A stretch of DNA of 64,000 nt from the NCBI RefSeq assembly GCF_013170845.1, contig NZ_CP033367.1:4961001-5025000 (forward strand), given 5' to 3'. Positions 15,388 to 26,043 of the stretch are shown in pieces. Each line of letters starts with the position of its first letter. The stretch's first letter is position 1. This DNA is from Mesorhizobium loti R88b (GTDB taxonomy: Bacteria; Pseudomonadota; Alphaproteobacteria; Rhizobiales; Rhizobiaceae). The notes beneath the pieces are model-generated. The model did not search any database. It saw only the letters and a list, made by a program, of their open reading frames with translations, and was not told the DNA's origin. The translations under genes were made by a program, and so were the position numbers.

Positions 15388-16386
15388 GTGGAACGATCCG
15401 GCCTCTCCGACGCAGCCGGGCAGAACGCGCCACTCGTCTCGGTGGTCATTGCAACCCACAACCGGCCTGCCGCCTTGCGACAAGCACTGCGCAGCGTGCT
15501 GGGCCAGACCTTGCAGGATTTTGAAGTTCTGGTGATTGGCGACGCCTGTCGCCCGGACACGGCAGCGACCATCGCCGAGTTTCGCGACCCACGCATCGTC
15601 TATGTCGACCTGCCGGTCAATTTCGGTGAGCAATCCGGACCCAACAATATCGGCTTTGTCAGGTCGCGCGGCCGCTTCGTCGCCTTGCTCAATCAAGACG
15701 ATCTCTGGTTTCCAGACCATCTCGCCGCGACCACGGGATGGATCGATGCGACCGGCGCCGATGTGGTGATCGCGCGCGGCATCGTTGTTGAACCGCCCTC
15801 GGCGAAAGGCACCCATGCCCGGAATTCGGTATTTGGGAACGGCAGGGGCGGCTTCTACGATCCCGCCATCACAACGGGATATGGTTCAGCCCAGATGGTC
15901 CGAAGAACATCACTGGACCGGCTGGGTCCCTGGCGTCCCGCCAGCCAATGCTACTGCGAAACATCGCAGGACTGGCTGTTTCGGGCTTGGCAAAAAGGCG
16001 CTGTGATTGCGACGATGCCTCATTTGACGGTCCTCAAGCTGCATTCGGGCATGCGCAAGGGCAGCTATGTCGACGATTTGGCGACGGAACAGGAGGAGTT
16101 TATCGACGCAATGGCCACACCGGACGCCTTGCGTGTACGGGTTCTCAGCGCGGTCGAGCCTCCACTTCGTTGGAGAAGATACACCTATTTCAGGCGCAGA
16201 TTGCTGGTGGCCTTTGGTATTCACCCAAGGGCACTGTCCTTTCGTCGCCGACATAAGCCCGGCGCATTCGTCGCCAGGCTGCGCGAGATACGCGGCCTGG
16301 CGCCGATGCCGAAACGCGAGCCGAGCGCGGAAGAGTTGCTCACACTCTATCGCAACCGGATAGACACAAACGCCAAGGACGATTGA
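15388..16386 (+). CDS. Family 2 glycosyltransferase
   Basis: A 332-aa GT-A glycosyltransferase. The N-terminal domain starts PLVSVVIATHNRPAALRQAL, has FEVLVIGDACRPDTA (nucleotide-sugar binding) and ALLNQDDLWFPDHL (a D-D variant of the metal-binding DXD motif). The rest is less conserved. No membrane helix. The start is the GTG at 15388, directly after the RmlC-like stop; the frame is open further upstream only inside that gene. Substrate unknown. Confidence 0.88.
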   Translation: MERSGLSDAAGQNAPLVSVVIATHNRPAALRQALRSVLGQTLQDFEVLVIGDACRPDTAATIAEFRDPRIVYVDLPVNFGEQSGPNNIGFVRSRGRFVALLNQDDLWFPDHLAATTGWIDATGADVVIARGIVVEPPSAKGTHARNSVFGNGRGGFYDPAITTGYGSAQMVRRTSLDRLGPWRPASQCYCETSQDWLFRAWQKGAVIATMPHLTVLKLHSGMRKGSYVDDLATEQEEFIDAMATPDALRVRVLSAVEPPLRWRRYTYFRRRLLVAFGIHPRALSFRRRHKPGAFVARLREIRGLAPMPKREPSAEELLTLYRNRIDTNAKDD

Positions 16387-16422
16387 AAGCACCCTCCCCG
16401 GCCGAAACGGCCAGTCTCAACG

Positions 16423-16456
16423 AAAAACCCGCGAGGATCGCTCCCCGCGGGTTTTG
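16423..16456. terminator. Bidirectional terminator between the GT2 gene and hppA
   Basis: AAAAACCCGCG ... CGCGGGTTTT with an intervening 12-base loop, flanked by A-rich and T-rich runs on the two sides. It lies between convergent genes and serves both strands. Confidence 0.8.
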
Positions 16457-16473
16457 TATTCAATCGTTGTCGC

Positions 16474-18615
16474 TCAGCCGTGCGCGAGCACGGCCAAAAG
16501 CAGGAGCGCGACGATGTTGGTGATCTTGATCGCCGGATTGACCGCCGGACCGGCGGTGTCCTTGTAGGGATCGCCGACCGTATCGCCGGTCACCGAAGCC
16601 TTGTGCGCCTCGGAGCCCTTCAGGTGCTTGACGCCATCCTTGTCGACAAAGCCGTCCTCGAAGGACTTCTTGGCGTTGTCCCAGGCGCCGCCGCCCGAGG
16701 TCATCGAGATGGCGACGAACAGGCCGTTGACGATGACGCCGAGCAGCGAGGCGCCCAGCGCTGCGAAGGCCGACGCCTTCGAACCCGAGATCAAGAGCAC
16801 GCCGAAATAGACGACGAGTGGTGCCAGCACCGGCAGCAGCGACGGGATGATCATTTCCCGGATCGCAGCCTTGGTCAGGAGATCGACCGCACGCGCATAG
16901 TTCGGCTTCGACGTGCCCGCCATGATGCCCGGATCTTCGCGGAATTGCTTGCGCACCTCCTCGACGATGGCGCCCGCCGCACGGCCGACGGCCGTCATGG
17001 CGATGCCGCCGAACAGATAGGGGATGAGGCCGCCGAAGATCAGGCCGGCGACGACATAGGGGTTGGAGAGATCGAAGGAGATTTCGCCCATGCCCTGGAA
17101 GTAGGGATATTTGTCGCCATTGGCGGCAAAGAACTTCAGGTCGTTCGAATAGGCAGCGAACAACACCAGCGCACCGAGACCGGCCGAACCGATGGCATAG
17201 CCCTTGGTCACGGCTTTCGTGGTGTTGCCAACCGCGTCGAGCGCGTCGGTCGAGTGGCGCACTTCCTTGGGCAGGCCGGCCATTTCGGCAATACCGCCAG
17301 CGTTGTCGGTGACCGGGCCGAAGGCGTCGAGCGCAACGATCATGCCGGCAAGGCCGAGCATGGTGGTAACCGCGATCGCCGTACCAAACAGGCCAGCGAG
17401 CTGGTAGGTCGAGATGATGCCGCCGACGATGACGATTGCCGGCAGCGCGGTCGATTCCAGAGACACCGCGAGACCCTGGATGACGTTGGTGCCGTGGCCG
17501 GTCACCGAAGCCTGGGCGATCGAGTTGACCGGGCGCTTGTTGGTGCCGGTGTAGTACTCGGTGATCACAACGATCAAACCGGTCACCACGAGGCCGACCA
17601 GGCCGCAGATGAACAGGTTCTTGCCGGTGATGATCATGCCGGCAACGGTGCCGACTTCACCCCAGCCGACTGTAGCGGACGTGGCGATCCCGAGGCCGAC
17701 GATCGACAGCAGGCCGGTGACGATCAGGCCCTTATAGAGTGCGCCCATGATCGAGCCGTTCGAACCGAGCTTGACGAAGAAGGTGCCGACGATCGAGGTC
17801 AGGATGCAGGCGCCGCAGATGGCGAGCGGGTAGAGCATCGCCGTCTGCAGAACAGCGGTACCGCCAAAGAAGATGGCGCCGAGCACCATGGTGGCGACGA
17901 CCGTCACCGCGTAAGTCTCGAACAGGTCGGCGGCCATGCCGGCGCAGTCGCCGACATTGTCGCCGACATTGTCGGCGATGGTGGCCGGGTTGCGCGGATC
18001 ATCTTCCGGGATACCGGCTTCAACCTTGCCGACCAGATCGCCGCCGACGTCGGCACCTTTGGTGAAGATGCCACCGCCGAGACGGGCAAAGATCGAGATC
18101 AAAGAGGCGCCGAAACCGAGCGAGACCAGCGAGTCGATAACGATACGGTCATTGGGCTGCAGGCCCATCGGACCGGTCAGGATCAGGAAGTAGATCGACA
18201 CACCGAGCAGCGCGAGACCCGCAACCAGCATGCCGGTGATGGCGCCCGATTTGAAGGCGATGTCGAGACCGGCAGCGAGGCTGTTGGAGGCAGCCTGCGC
18301 GGTGCGCACATTGGCCCGCACCGAAACATGCATGCCGATGAAGCCGGCAGCGCCCGACAGAACGGCACCGATCAGGAAGCCGATCGCGGCAGTGATCGAA
18401 AGCAGCCACCAGGCGAGCACGAGCACGACCACGCCAACAATGGCGATGGTGGTGTACTGGCGCGCCAGATAGGCCTGCGCGCCTTCGCGGATGGCGGCGG
18501 AGATTTCCTGCATGCGTGTATTGCCCTGATCGGCCGCGAGGACCGAACGTGTCGCCCAGATGGCATAAAGGACAGAAAGCAAGCCGCAGGCGATGACGGC
18601 GTAAAGTATGGTCAT
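16474..18615 (-). CDS. hppA: Membrane-bound H+-translocating pyrophosphatase, K+-independent type
   Basis: A 713-aa integral membrane protein (about 16 helices) that hydrolyses pyrophosphate and pumps protons. Family motifs are intact: [14 protein letters not shown], then [19 protein letters not shown], and near the C-terminus [19 protein letters not shown]. The sequence [10 protein letters not shown] has lysine at the position that is alanine in K+-dependent enzymes, so it should be K+-independent. A large antisense frame (16480-19020) is not a gene. Start ATG 18615. Confidence 0.96.
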   Translation of the reverse strand: MTILYAVIACGLLSVLYAIWATRSVLAADQGNTRMQEISAAIREGAQAYLARQYTTIAIVGVVVLVLAWWLLSITAAIGFLIGAVLSGAAGFIGMHVSVRANVRTAQAASNSLAAGLDIAFKSGAITGMLVAGLALLGVSIYFLILTGPMGLQPNDRIVIDSLVSLGFGASLISIFARLGGGIFTKGADVGGDLVGKVEAGIPEDDPRNPATIADNVGDNVGDCAGMAADLFETYAVTVVATMVLGAIFFGGTAVLQTAMLYPLAICGACILTSIVGTFFVKLGSNGSIMGALYKGLIVTGLLSIVGLGIATSATVGWGEVGTVAGMIITGKNLFICGLVGLVVTGLIVVITEYYTGTNKRPVNSIAQASVTGHGTNVIQGLAVSLESTALPAIVIVGGIISTYQLAGLFGTAIAVTTMLGLAGMIVALDAFGPVTDNAGGIAEMAGLPKEVRHSTDALDAVGNTTKAVTKGYAIGSAGLGALVLFAAYSNDLKFFAANGDKYPYFQGMGEISFDLSNPYVVAGLIFGGLIPYLFGGIAMTAVGRAAGAIVEEVRKQFREDPGIMAGTSKPNYARAVDLLTKAAIREMIIPSLLPVLAPLVVYFGVLLISGSKASAFAALGASLLGVIVNGLFVAISMTSGGGAWDNAKKSFEDGFVDKDGVKHLKGSEAHKASVTGDTVGDPYKDTAGPAVNPAIKITNIVALLLLAVLAHG

Positions 18616-19019
18616 TGCCGAATTTTCCTCGATTGCTGGCCCAAAAGAACCCCTCCCTGGGCCGTTGAGACAAAGACCGGAATCCGCGCACGGAATCCAC
18701 CTCTTCGCATCGGTGTATGCGAAACAGGGCTGCGAACGTCAAGATATTGTTCGGTTTTTGCCCGGCTTTCGCCCAAAAGGCTTATGCGCCAGCATGCCTG
18801 TCGACCGTCGCCCCTTTTTAGATCGATTGAAATCGATCACGCCCGTCGGAGGAGGCGCTTCGCAAACGCCTGGGATGGGCCTATTGTCGAGATGAAACAG
18901 GTGTCGGGTGTCACTCATTCCAGGCGGTCGCTTCGAAGCGAAAGAAATCAACCGACCGGAATGGCTGTGCCGAATTCCATGCGCGAACCGCAACTTCTTG
19001 CCATCCTGACGCGCTGGTG
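18616..19019. other. Spacer upstream of hppA and the epimerase gene
   Basis: About 400 bp with no convincing gene in any frame; the frames that cross it are extensions of neighbours with no motif. It must hold the divergent promoters of hppA (minus) and the epimerase gene (plus). I see no clear operator. Confidence 0.5.
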
Positions 19020-20258
19020 ATGACGGCCAGCCCTCCGATGTTCCCCTTAGATCGCTCGCCGGCAGAACGAATGCGCCTTCTCGCCGTCAAGGCAGAGAAC
19101 GAATTGAAGAGACGGCTCTTACCGTTTTGGACCGCGCTGGAAGACCGCGGAAACGGCGGCCATTTTTCACACGTCAGCCCAATCGGCGAAATCGATCGCG
19201 ATGCGCCGCGCGCGACCGTGTTCGTTGCGCGCCTGCTGTGGACGCTTTCGGCAGTCGACCGCGCGGCCGGAAGCGCCGAGATACGGCGCCAGGCCGAACA
19301 CACCAGCCAGTTCCTTCTGACGAGATCGGCCGACAAGCGGTTCGGCGGCTTCTTCTGGTCTGTCACTCCGGCAGGGCGCAAACACGAGCCGGACAAGCAC
19401 CTCTACGCGCAGGCTTTCGCGATCTTCGGCCTTGCCGCTTACGCCAGAGCGAGCGGTGATCCGGCTGCGCTGCGCCAGGCGCTTGCTGCTTTCCGCCTCG
19501 CCCACGCGAAGATGCAGGCCGTGGGGGGCGAGTCCTTCAGCCGTTATTGGTGGGCGACGCCAAACCGTCGCCTGGCGGAAGGCCCTGATATAGGTCTGCG
19601 CAGCATGAATGCGCATCTGCACTGGCTGGAGGCGCTGACCGAGCTTCTCGTGACATCGCATGCTGAAGACGTACGCGACGCGCTGGAAGCTCTGCTGCGC
19701 CTCTTCCTGACAAGCTTCATCGCATCGGAAGGCACCCATAGCTGGTCGATACTCGACACCTCGCTGCGGCCTGTCGGCAAAACAATATCCTACGGGCACG
19801 ACATCGAGGCGAGTTGGCTGCTCGATGCTGCGGCCGACGCGCTGGGCGATCGGGAGCTTGCCGATGCGACCCGGCTTGCCGCGTCCCGCCTGTGTCGCGG
19901 GGCCTTGGGAGGGATCATGGACGACGGATCGCTGGCCAACAGCGGCGAGGCGCAAGGCGTGACCGATCGAAGCCGCATCTGGTGGGTGCAGGCAGAGGCA
20001 ATGACGGGGTTGCTGAACGAATACGAACGCTCCGGAGACCCGACAATGCTCGACCGTGCCGAAGCCCTGTGGCGATACATCGAGGCGCACATCTTGGACC
20101 GGGACGGAGGCGAATGGTTCCGGCGCGTCGCGCCCGACGGCACGCCGGACCGCAGCCTCCCGAGGGTCGACGCATGGAAGGACCCCTATCATCAGGCTCG
20201 CGCATGCCTGCATATGATGGAACGCGCCGCCCGCATTGCCGCGGCCAGTTCTGGATGA
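19020..20258 (+). CDS. AGE-family sugar 2-epimerase (cellobiose 2-epimerase-like)
   Basis: A 412-aa (alpha/alpha)6-barrel enzyme of the N-acylglucosamine/cellobiose 2-epimerase family. Conserved segments: FGGFFWSVTPAGRKHEPDKH near residue 105, KTISYGHDIEASWLLDAA with the catalytic histidine, SRIWWVQAEAMTGLLNEYE, and DAWKDPYHQARACLHM with the second histidine. These enzymes epimerise sugars at C2 or isomerise mannose/fructose. ATG 19020 follows GTG 19017, also possible. It stands alone between hppA and the YehZYXW genes. Confidence 0.88.
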   Translation: MTASPPMFPLDRSPAERMRLLAVKAENELKRRLLPFWTALEDRGNGGHFSHVSPIGEIDRDAPRATVFVARLLWTLSAVDRAAGSAEIRRQAEHTSQFLLTRSADKRFGGFFWSVTPAGRKHEPDKHLYAQAFAIFGLAAYARASGDPAALRQALAAFRLAHAKMQAVGGESFSRYWWATPNRRLAEGPDIGLRSMNAHLHWLEALTELLVTSHAEDVRDALEALLRLFLTSFIASEGTHSWSILDTSLRPVGKTISYGHDIEASWLLDAAADALGDRELADATRLAASRLCRGALGGIMDDGSLANSGEAQGVTDRSRIWWVQAEAMTGLLNEYERSGDPTMLDRAEALWRYIEAHILDRDGGEWFRRVAPDGTPDRSLPRVDAWKDPYHQARACLHMMERAARIAAASSG

Positions 20259-20336
20259 GGTCAGGTTTGTTTCACCCAGAACCCCGATGGCGGGCTGGCC
20301 AAGCGGAAGGCGTCGCTGCTCAAGCAGACTAAGCTG

Positions 20337-21086
20337 CTATTCAGCCTCGCTGCCCATGCGCCGCGCCGCATAGCGCTCAACCGCCGACAACCCGTCATAA
20401 ATCAATACGGCAAGGGCCGCCACGATCAGGCCGCCCTGCAGGATGAAGGCAAGATTGTTGGACAACAGGCCGGCGATGATCACCTCGCCCAGCGTCTTGG
20501 CGGCCACCGTCGAACCGATGGTGGCGGTGGCAAGACCGATGACCACCGACAGCCTGATGCCGCCCAGGATGATCGGCGTGCTGAGCGGCAGTTCGACCTT
20601 GATGAGCCTTTGCCAGCCGGTCATGCCGGCGCCGCGCGCCGCCTCGACGACATTGGCCGGCAACGTCGTCAGCCCGGTCAGCGCGTTCTCGAAGATCGGC
20701 AGCAGGCCATAGAGAAACAGGGCGATCAGCGTTGGCCATTCACCGAAGCCGACAGCCGGCACGGCAAGCGCCAGCACAGCCACCGGCGGAAAGGTCTGGC
20801 CGATGTTGACCAGGCTGCGCGAAAGCGGCAGGAACTCGGCGCCTGCCGGCCTTGTGACCAGGATGGCAAGCGCAACGGCGACGATGGTCGCGGCGACAGT
20901 GGCGAGCAGAACGGTGCGCAGATGCAGCAACGTCAATGTCAGCAGGCTGCCCTGATTGTAGATCACCGGCGCATTGTTTTCTGTCAGCGGCTTCAGCAGC
21001 GGTTCGAACCAGCCGGGATTGGTGAGGAAGGCGACGAGCAGCACCACGAGGGCAAGCCGCAGCAGCGCCGGCAGCCAGGCTTTCAT
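20337..21086 (-). CDS. yehW: ABC transporter permease (YehW/ProW type)
   Basis: A 249-aa permease with about six membrane helices and the EAA loop in EAARGAGMTGWQRLIKVELP. Length equals E. coli YehW (243). ATG 21086 overlaps the ATPase gene by ATGA, so they are translationally coupled. The system (yehZYXW order) imports an osmoprotectant-like compound in enteric bacteria at low affinity; the substrate here is unknown. Confidence 0.85.
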   Translation of the reverse strand: MKAWLPALLRLALVVLLVAFLTNPGWFEPLLKPLTENNAPVIYNQGSLLTLTLLHLRTVLLATVAATIVAVALAILVTRPAGAEFLPLSRSLVNIGQTFPPVAVLALAVPAVGFGEWPTLIALFLYGLLPIFENALTGLTTLPANVVEAARGAGMTGWQRLIKVELPLSTPIILGGIRLSVVIGLATATIGSTVAAKTLGEVIIAGLLSNNLAFILQGGLIVAALAVLIYDGLSAVERYAARRMGSEAE

Positions 21087-22021
21087 GTCGGCCTCGCCGC
21101 GCGCTTGACCAGCCCGTCCACCGTGACGCGGCCGAGCGGCTTGCCGTCGGCGCCTTTCACCGGTAGCGCCGGCCGGCCCGACCACAACAGCTCGGCCAAT
21201 GCATCGCGTTGGCTGGCATCGCCTGATATCGCTTCGCCATCGGCGGCGCCATTCTCCACTGCGTCACGCACCCGTCCAAGCGACAACAGCCGGAACGGCC
21301 TTTCGCTGGCGCCGACCAGGGTCTCGACGAAATTGCTGGCCGGGTTTGCCAGGATCTCGGCGGGGCTGGCGTATTGCACAAGCTTGCCGGCATCCATGAC
21401 GGCGATCTTGTCGCCCATATGCACGGCTTCCTCCATGTCATGGGTGACGAGGATGATGGTGGTGCCGAAGCGCTTCTGGATCGCCAGCAGATCTTCCTGG
21501 GCCTTGGTGCGGATAATCGGGTCGAGCGCGCCGAACGGCTCGTCCATCAACAGCACATTGGGCTCGGCGGCGAGCGCACGGGCCACGCCGACGCGCTGCT
21601 GCTGGCCGCCCGACAGTTCGTGCGGATAGCGCGGCCCGTAGGCCTGCGGATCGAGCTGGTAGAGCGTCATCAGCTCATCGACGCGGGCCTTGATTCGGTC
21701 CCTGTCCCAGCCGAGCAGCACCGGCACGGTAGCTATGTTCTGCGCCACGGTGCGATGCGGAAAAAGGCCGTGGCCCTGGATGGCATAACCGATGCTACGG
21801 CGCAGCTCATAACCGGGCACGGAGCGATTGTCGGCGCCGTCGAGCTTGATGATGCCGGCTGTTGGCTCGACCAGCCGGTTGATCATGCGCAGCAACGTTG
21901 TCTTGCCGGAACCGGATGTGCCGACAATGACGCAAACCGTGCGTGGCTCGACGACCATCGAGACGTCATCGACCACCGTCGTCGCGTCATAGCGCTTGGT
22001 AATGCCTTCGATCTCGATCAT
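21083..22021 (-). CDS. yehX: ABC transporter ATP-binding protein (YehX/OpuCA type)
   Basis: A 312-aa ATPase. Walker A GTSGSGKTT, signature LSGGQQQRVGVARALA, Walker B NVLLMDEPFGALDP and the H-loop VTHDMEEAVHMGD are intact. The last ~70 residues are a short CBS-like extension that ends in GRVTVDGLVKRAARPT, as in the quaternary-amine family. It is coupled to permeases on both sides by 4-bp overlaps. Confidence 0.92.
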   Translation of the reverse strand: MIEIEGITKRYDATTVVDDVSMVVEPRTVCVIVGTSGSGKTTLLRMINRLVEPTAGIIKLDGADNRSVPGYELRRSIGYAIQGHGLFPHRTVAQNIATVPVLLGWDRDRIKARVDELMTLYQLDPQAYGPRYPHELSGGQQQRVGVARALAAEPNVLLMDEPFGALDPIIRTKAQEDLLAIQKRFGTTIILVTHDMEEAVHMGDKIAVMDAGKLVQYASPAEILANPASNFVETLVGASERPFRLLSLGRVRDAVENGAADGEAISGDASQRDALAELLWSGRPALPVKGADGKPLGRVTVDGLVKRAARPT

Positions 22022-23181
22022 GCCGTTTCAACCCTGCGCTTGGTGGAGGTCATTTCGATCACCGCATCGAGGATGATGGCGGCGGCGAAGGCGAGCGCCA
22101 CGGTCGGCACCGCGCCGAGCAGCACCAGGTCCATCGCAGTCTGGCCGACACCCTGGAAGACGAACACACCAAAGCCGCCGCCGCCGATAAGGGCGGCGAT
22201 GGTGGCAAGGCCGATGTTCTGCACCAGCACGATGCGAATACCGGTGAGGATCACCGGAAAGGCCAGCGGAAACTCGACACCGAACAGGCGCTGGCGGTCG
22301 GTCATGCCCATGCCGCGCGCGGCGTCGTTGGCCGCGCGGGGTACACCAGCAAGCCCGACCACGGTATTGGCCACCACCGGCAGCAGCGAATAGAGGAACA
22401 GGGCGACAAAGGCAGGTGCCGTGCCAATGCCGCGAATGCCAAGCGCGGCAGCCCCCGGCACATGGAGGGCGACCCAGCCAAGCGGCGCGATCAGCAGGCC
22501 AAACAGCGCGATCGAGGGAATGGTCTGGATGATGTTGAGCACGTTGAGCACGCCGGACCGCAGCCTTTCGACACGATGGCAGAGGATGCCGAGCGGCAGG
22601 CCGACGACCACCGCGGCAAACAGCGAGCCGAGCGCCAGCGTCACATGCTTGGAGCCTTCGGCCCAGAAACTGTCGGCGCGGTTGAAATATTCCTTGAGGA
22701 TGGAAAGGTCGTTCCAGCTCCCCGACACCAGAAGCAGGCCAATGGCCACGGCAGCGGCGAGCAGCACACCAACACGGGCCAAGGGCGACAAATTCAGCCG
22801 CGTCAGCACATCCGCCAGCAGAAGCGTGAAGGCGAAGATGAGAATCCAGAAACCGTAAGCTGGAGACACTCTGGCAAAGGTGTTGCCGGCCGGCGTCAAG
22901 AATGTGCCGGCGACGCCAACGAGCAGTGCGAGCGCGACAAGTGCCACCACGCTTGCGGCGAGGCGCAGCATGAGCGGCGCCTTGAAGAGCGCGATGAGCG
23001 CCGCGGCGACGATGATGACGAGCAGCAACGGCCCGGTCGCTGTCGGCAGCGCTTCGAGAATCGAACGCGCCTGGCCGGGAACAATGCGGTTGGCACGGAA
23101 CGTCGCGAAGGGGGCAAGGAACGCCGCATAGGCCGCGATCGCGGCGATGACGACGCCCAGCTTGTCGAAACGGATATTCAC
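22018..23181 (-). CDS. yehY: ABC transporter permease (YehY type)
   Basis: A 387-aa permease with an N-terminal extra membrane domain and a C-terminal transport domain that carries the EAA loop (NDAARGMGMTDRQRLFGVEFP-like, first 20 residues NDAARGMGMTDRQRLFGVEF). Length equals E. coli YehY (385) if the GTG at 23181 is used, which has the strong ribosome site GGGGGAGGG; a TTG at 23217 would add twelve residues. Ends in a 4-bp overlap with the ATPase gene. Confidence 0.88.
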   Translation of the reverse strand: MNIRFDKLGVVIAAIAAYAAFLAPFATFRANRIVPGQARSILEALPTATGPLLLVIIVAAALIALFKAPLMLRLAASVVALVALALLVGVAGTFLTPAGNTFARVSPAYGFWILIFAFTLLLADVLTRLNLSPLARVGVLLAAAVAIGLLLVSGSWNDLSILKEYFNRADSFWAEGSKHVTLALGSLFAAVVVGLPLGILCHRVERLRSGVLNVLNIIQTIPSIALFGLLIAPLGWVALHVPGAAALGIRGIGTAPAFVALFLYSLLPVVANTVVGLAGVPRAANDAARGMGMTDRQRLFGVEFPLAFPVILTGIRIVLVQNIGLATIAALIGGGGFGVFVFQGVGQTAMDLVLLGAVPTVALAFAAAIILDAVIEMTSTKRRVETA

Positions 23182-23236
23182 GCCCTCCCCCAGTCGGTCG
23201 TCCGGCGCGCCACTCAAGCGGCACGCCGGAATCGTC

Positions 23237-24148
23237 CTACTTCAGAAAGCCGTTCTTCTTCAGGAAGTCCTCGGCGACACCCTTGACCGGCTCGCCACCG
23301 ACCTGCACACGACCGTTCAGTTCCTGCAACGTGACGAGATCAAGCTTGGCAAAGACCGGCTTCAACAGCGTCTCGATTTCGGGATGTTCCTTGAGCACGG
23401 ATTCGCGGATGATCGGCGCTGGCTGGTAGACTGGCTGCACACCCTTGTCGTCCTCAAGCACGACCAGACCGGACGGCGCGATGCCGCCGTCAGTACCGTA
23501 AACCATGGCGGCGTTGGCACCGCTGGTCTGGTTGGCGGCCGCGGCGATGGTCGCCGCCGTGTCGCCGCCCGAGAGCGTGATCAGCTGGTCCGGCTTCAAG
23601 GTGAAGCCGTAGGTGGTCTGGAAGGCCGGAAGGGCTGCCGCCGAATTGACGAACTCGGCGGAAGCCGCCAGCACGACCTTGCCGCCGCCCGAGACGTATT
23701 TGCCGAACTCCGACAGCGTGACGAGCTTGTTGGTATCCGTCACTTCCTTGCGCAGCGCGATCGCCCAGGTGTTGTTGGCCGGGGCCGGCGACAGCCAGAC
23801 GATCTTGTTGGCGTCATAGTCGAGTTTCTTGGCAGTCTCATAGGCCTTGGCGGCATCCTTCCATACCGGGTCATCCGCCTTCTCGAAGAAGAAAGCGGCG
23901 TTGCCGGTGTATTCGGGATAGATGTCGATCTCGCCGGCGGTGATTGCCTTGCGCACCACCGGCGTGCCGCCGAGCTGAATGCGGTCGGTGGTTTTGATGT
24001 TGTTGGCGTTCAGCACCAGCTGGATGATGTTGCCGAGCACGCCGCCCTCGGTGTCGATCTTCGAGGAGACGACCACCTGGGCATTGGCGGAAGCCGCCGT
24101 GATGGCCAGCGCCAATGCCGCGCTGGCGAAAACCTTGACTGAAAACAT
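23237..24148 (-). CDS. yehZ: ABC transporter periplasmic binding protein (YehZ/OsmF type)
   Basis: A 303-aa OpuAC/ProX-like binding protein. Residues 1-23 are a signal peptide (SASANAQ cleavage). The mature start VVVSSKIDTEGGVLGNIIQL and the following DIYPEYTGNAAFFF are the conserved ligand-site strands, the latter carrying the YPEYTG motif of the family. ATG 24148 is used; the frame reaches 24190 without homology. First gene of the four-gene transport operon, with 55 bp to the permease. Confidence 0.92.
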   Translation of the reverse strand: MFSVKVFASAALALAITAASANAQVVVSSKIDTEGGVLGNIIQLVLNANNIKTTDRIQLGGTPVVRKAITAGEIDIYPEYTGNAAFFFEKADDPVWKDAAKAYETAKKLDYDANKIVWLSPAPANNTWAIALRKEVTDTNKLVTLSEFGKYVSGGGKVVLAASAEFVNSAAALPAFQTTYGFTLKPDQLITLSGGDTAATIAAAANQTSGANAAMVYGTDGGIAPSGLVVLEDDKGVQPVYQPAPIIRESVLKEHPEIETLLKPVFAKLDLVTLQELNGRVQVGGEPVKGVAEDFLKKNGFLK

Positions 24149-24290
24149 CGTGAAAACCCCTTGCTGTGAACCGGAACGCGGTGGCCGCATATGAGCATGG
24201 CTTCAACGGCCAGTCGGGGCACACGGTTTCATAACAATAGGTAGAGGCGCAATAATTTTGTGTCAGATCGGCAAATTCGGCCGAAGCAAT

Positions 24291-24310
24291 CCTGACAACA
24301 TCTTGTCAGG
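24291..24310. terminator. Hairpin between the yehZ promoter region and the MFS gene
   Basis: CCTGACAA-CATC-TTGTCAGG, a perfect 8-bp stem with 4-base loop, 18 bp past the MFS stop codon (minus strand). No T-run follows, so it may be a weak terminator; as a symmetric dyad it could equally be an operator for the yehZ promoter. Confidence 0.4.
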
Positions 24311-24328
24311 TCGGTCGTGATTTGGTGA

Positions 24329-25546
24329 TCAGGTGCTGACCTTGGGCGAAGCCGTCATCTTGAGCGCGCCAAGCGCCACGAGGCACAGCACTGTGACCGG
24401 AAAGATCATCCAGTTCAGCATCTCCCAGCCCCAGGCGTTGTAGACCATGCCCGACAGCAGCGACGCGCAGGCGACGGAGCCGAACAGGACGAAGTCGTGA
24501 AAACCCTGCACCTTGCCCTTTTCCGACGGCCGGTAGCTGGCAGCCACCATGGCGGTGGCACCGATGAAGCCGAAATTCCAACCGAGGCCAAGCAGGATCA
24601 GTGACGTCCAGAAGTGCCATAGCGCCAGACCCGACAAAGCGACAATGGCGCAGCCCATGAGCAGGATCAGACCGATGGCGACGATGCGCTCGGCACCGAA
24701 GCGATGGATCAGCGAGCCGGTGAAGAAGCTCGGCGCGAACATCGCCATGACGTGCCAGGAGATGCCGAGCGTCGCGTCATTTTCCGACAGGCCGCAGCCG
24801 ACCATGGCCAGCGGCGCGCCGGTCATGACGAAGCTCATCAGCGCATAGCTGCCGACGGCGCAAAACAGCGCGGCGACGAAGCGCGGCTTGGTGACGATTT
24901 CGGCCAGGGACCTGGCATCACCCTCGGTAATATCAACCTTGTTCGCGGCCTTCGCCGGCAGGCGCAGGAACGACAGGATAATGGCGCCGACCGCGGCCAG
25001 CGGCAGGATGGAGATGAACGAGCCGGCAAACATCACCGGCGCGAACAATTCACGGGTGAAGATGACGATCTGCGGCCCGAGGATGGCGGTGACGATGCCA
25101 CCGGCCAGCACGAAGGAGATGGCGCGAGCCTTGAACTGTGGCGGCGCATTGTCGGCGGCGGCGAAGCGGAACTGCTGGACGAAGGCGCCGCCGGCGCCGA
25201 TCACGAGCAGGCCGAAGGCGAACAGCCAGAAGCTGCTGTGGAACAGTGCCAGGGTGGCGACCAGGCCGCCAAGGGCGGTAATGACGGTTCCGGTCATGAA
25301 GCCGCCGCGCTGGCCCAGCCTGCGGATGATGGCCGCGGCCGGCAACGCACCCAGCGCCACACCGATGTTGAAGCCGGTGATCGGCGCCGTCGCCAGCGAC
25401 TTGTCGGCACCGAGCAGATATTGCCCGGCCAATGCGCCCATGGAGATGGCTATAGGGGCGGCCGAACCGATAATCGCCTGCGAGGCGGCGAGGATCAGCG
25501 CGGTGCGCCGCGCCTCCTTGCCGGCCTCGACGGCGATTGACGTCAC
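24329..25546 (-). CDS. MFS transporter
   Basis: A 405-aa permease with 12 predicted membrane helices. The loop [12 protein letters not shown] between helices 2 and 3 fits the MFS motif A position, and the N-half helix [20 protein letters not shown] is typical. Substrate cannot be told. The start is the GTG at 25546, which overlaps the nusB stop in a GTGA arrangement, so it is translated with nusB and the rib genes; the functional link to riboflavin is not established. Confidence 0.85.
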   Translation of the reverse strand: MTSIAVEAGKEARRTALILAASQAIIGSAAPIAISMGALAGQYLLGADKSLATAPITGFNIGVALGALPAAAIIRRLGQRGGFMTGTVITALGGLVATLALFHSSFWLFAFGLLVIGAGGAFVQQFRFAAADNAPPQFKARAISFVLAGGIVTAILGPQIVIFTRELFAPVMFAGSFISILPLAAVGAIILSFLRLPAKAANKVDITEGDARSLAEIVTKPRFVAALFCAVGSYALMSFVMTGAPLAMVGCGLSENDATLGISWHVMAMFAPSFFTGSLIHRFGAERIVAIGLILLMGCAIVALSGLALWHFWTSLILLGLGWNFGFIGATAMVAASYRPSEKGKVQGFHDFVLFGSVACASLLSGMVYNAWGWEMLNWMIFPVTVLCLVALGALKMTASPKVST

Positions 25547-26043
25547 GATGCGTCCTTGCCGCGCCCTTCGCCACGCACCCGGCGTGAAACGCGGTCGAGC
25601 ACGGCGTTGACCAGCTTCGGCTCGTCTTCCTCGTAGAAGGCCTTGGCGATGTCGACATATTCCGAAACGATGACCGCCACCGGTACGTCTTCACGCTTCA
25701 TCAGTTCATAGACGCCGGCACGCAGGATGGCGCGCAGCGTTGAATCGAGCCTCGACAGCGGCCAGTCCTCGGTAAGCGCCTGGCGTATGATTGGATCGAT
25801 GTTCTTCTGGTCCTCGACGACGCCTGCCAGGATGGCGCGGAACCACTGGGCATCCGCCTCGCGATAGAGTGCGCCGTCGACTTCCTTGCCAAGGCGAAAC
25901 GCCTCGTATTCGGCGGTGATCTCAAAGACGCCGCTGCCGGAAACATCCATCTGATAGAGCGCCTGCACGGCGGCCAAACGGGCAGCGCCGCGCTTGTTGG
26001 CGTGACGCACGGCCGGCTGTCCGGGCGAAGCGGGTTCGCTCAC
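25543..26043 (-). CDS. nusB: Transcription antitermination factor NusB
   Basis: A 166-aa protein that binds boxA RNA with NusE/S10 for rRNA antitermination. [40 protein letters not shown], then [20 protein letters not shown] and [13 protein letters not shown] [12 protein letters not shown] are diagnostic. The start is the GTG at 26043, which overlaps the ribH stop codon (GTGA). Follows ribH as in most alphaproteobacteria. Confidence 0.93.
   Translation of the reverse strand: MSEPASPGQPAVRHANKRGAARLAAVQALYQMDVSGSGVFEITAEYEAFRLGKEVDGALYREADAQWFRAILAGVVEDQKNIDPIIRQALTEDWPLSRLDSTLRAILRAGVYELMKREDVPVAVIVSEYVDIAKAFYEEDEPKLVNAVLDRVSRRVRGEGRGKDAS

Noticed and set aside
16480..19020. An 846-codon open frame on the plus strand
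   Set aside because: It is the antisense of hppA and its spacer; composition is Arg/Asp/His/Gln-rich, as expected for a GC-rich shadow frame, and no domain is visible. The hppA reading is complete and highly conserved.
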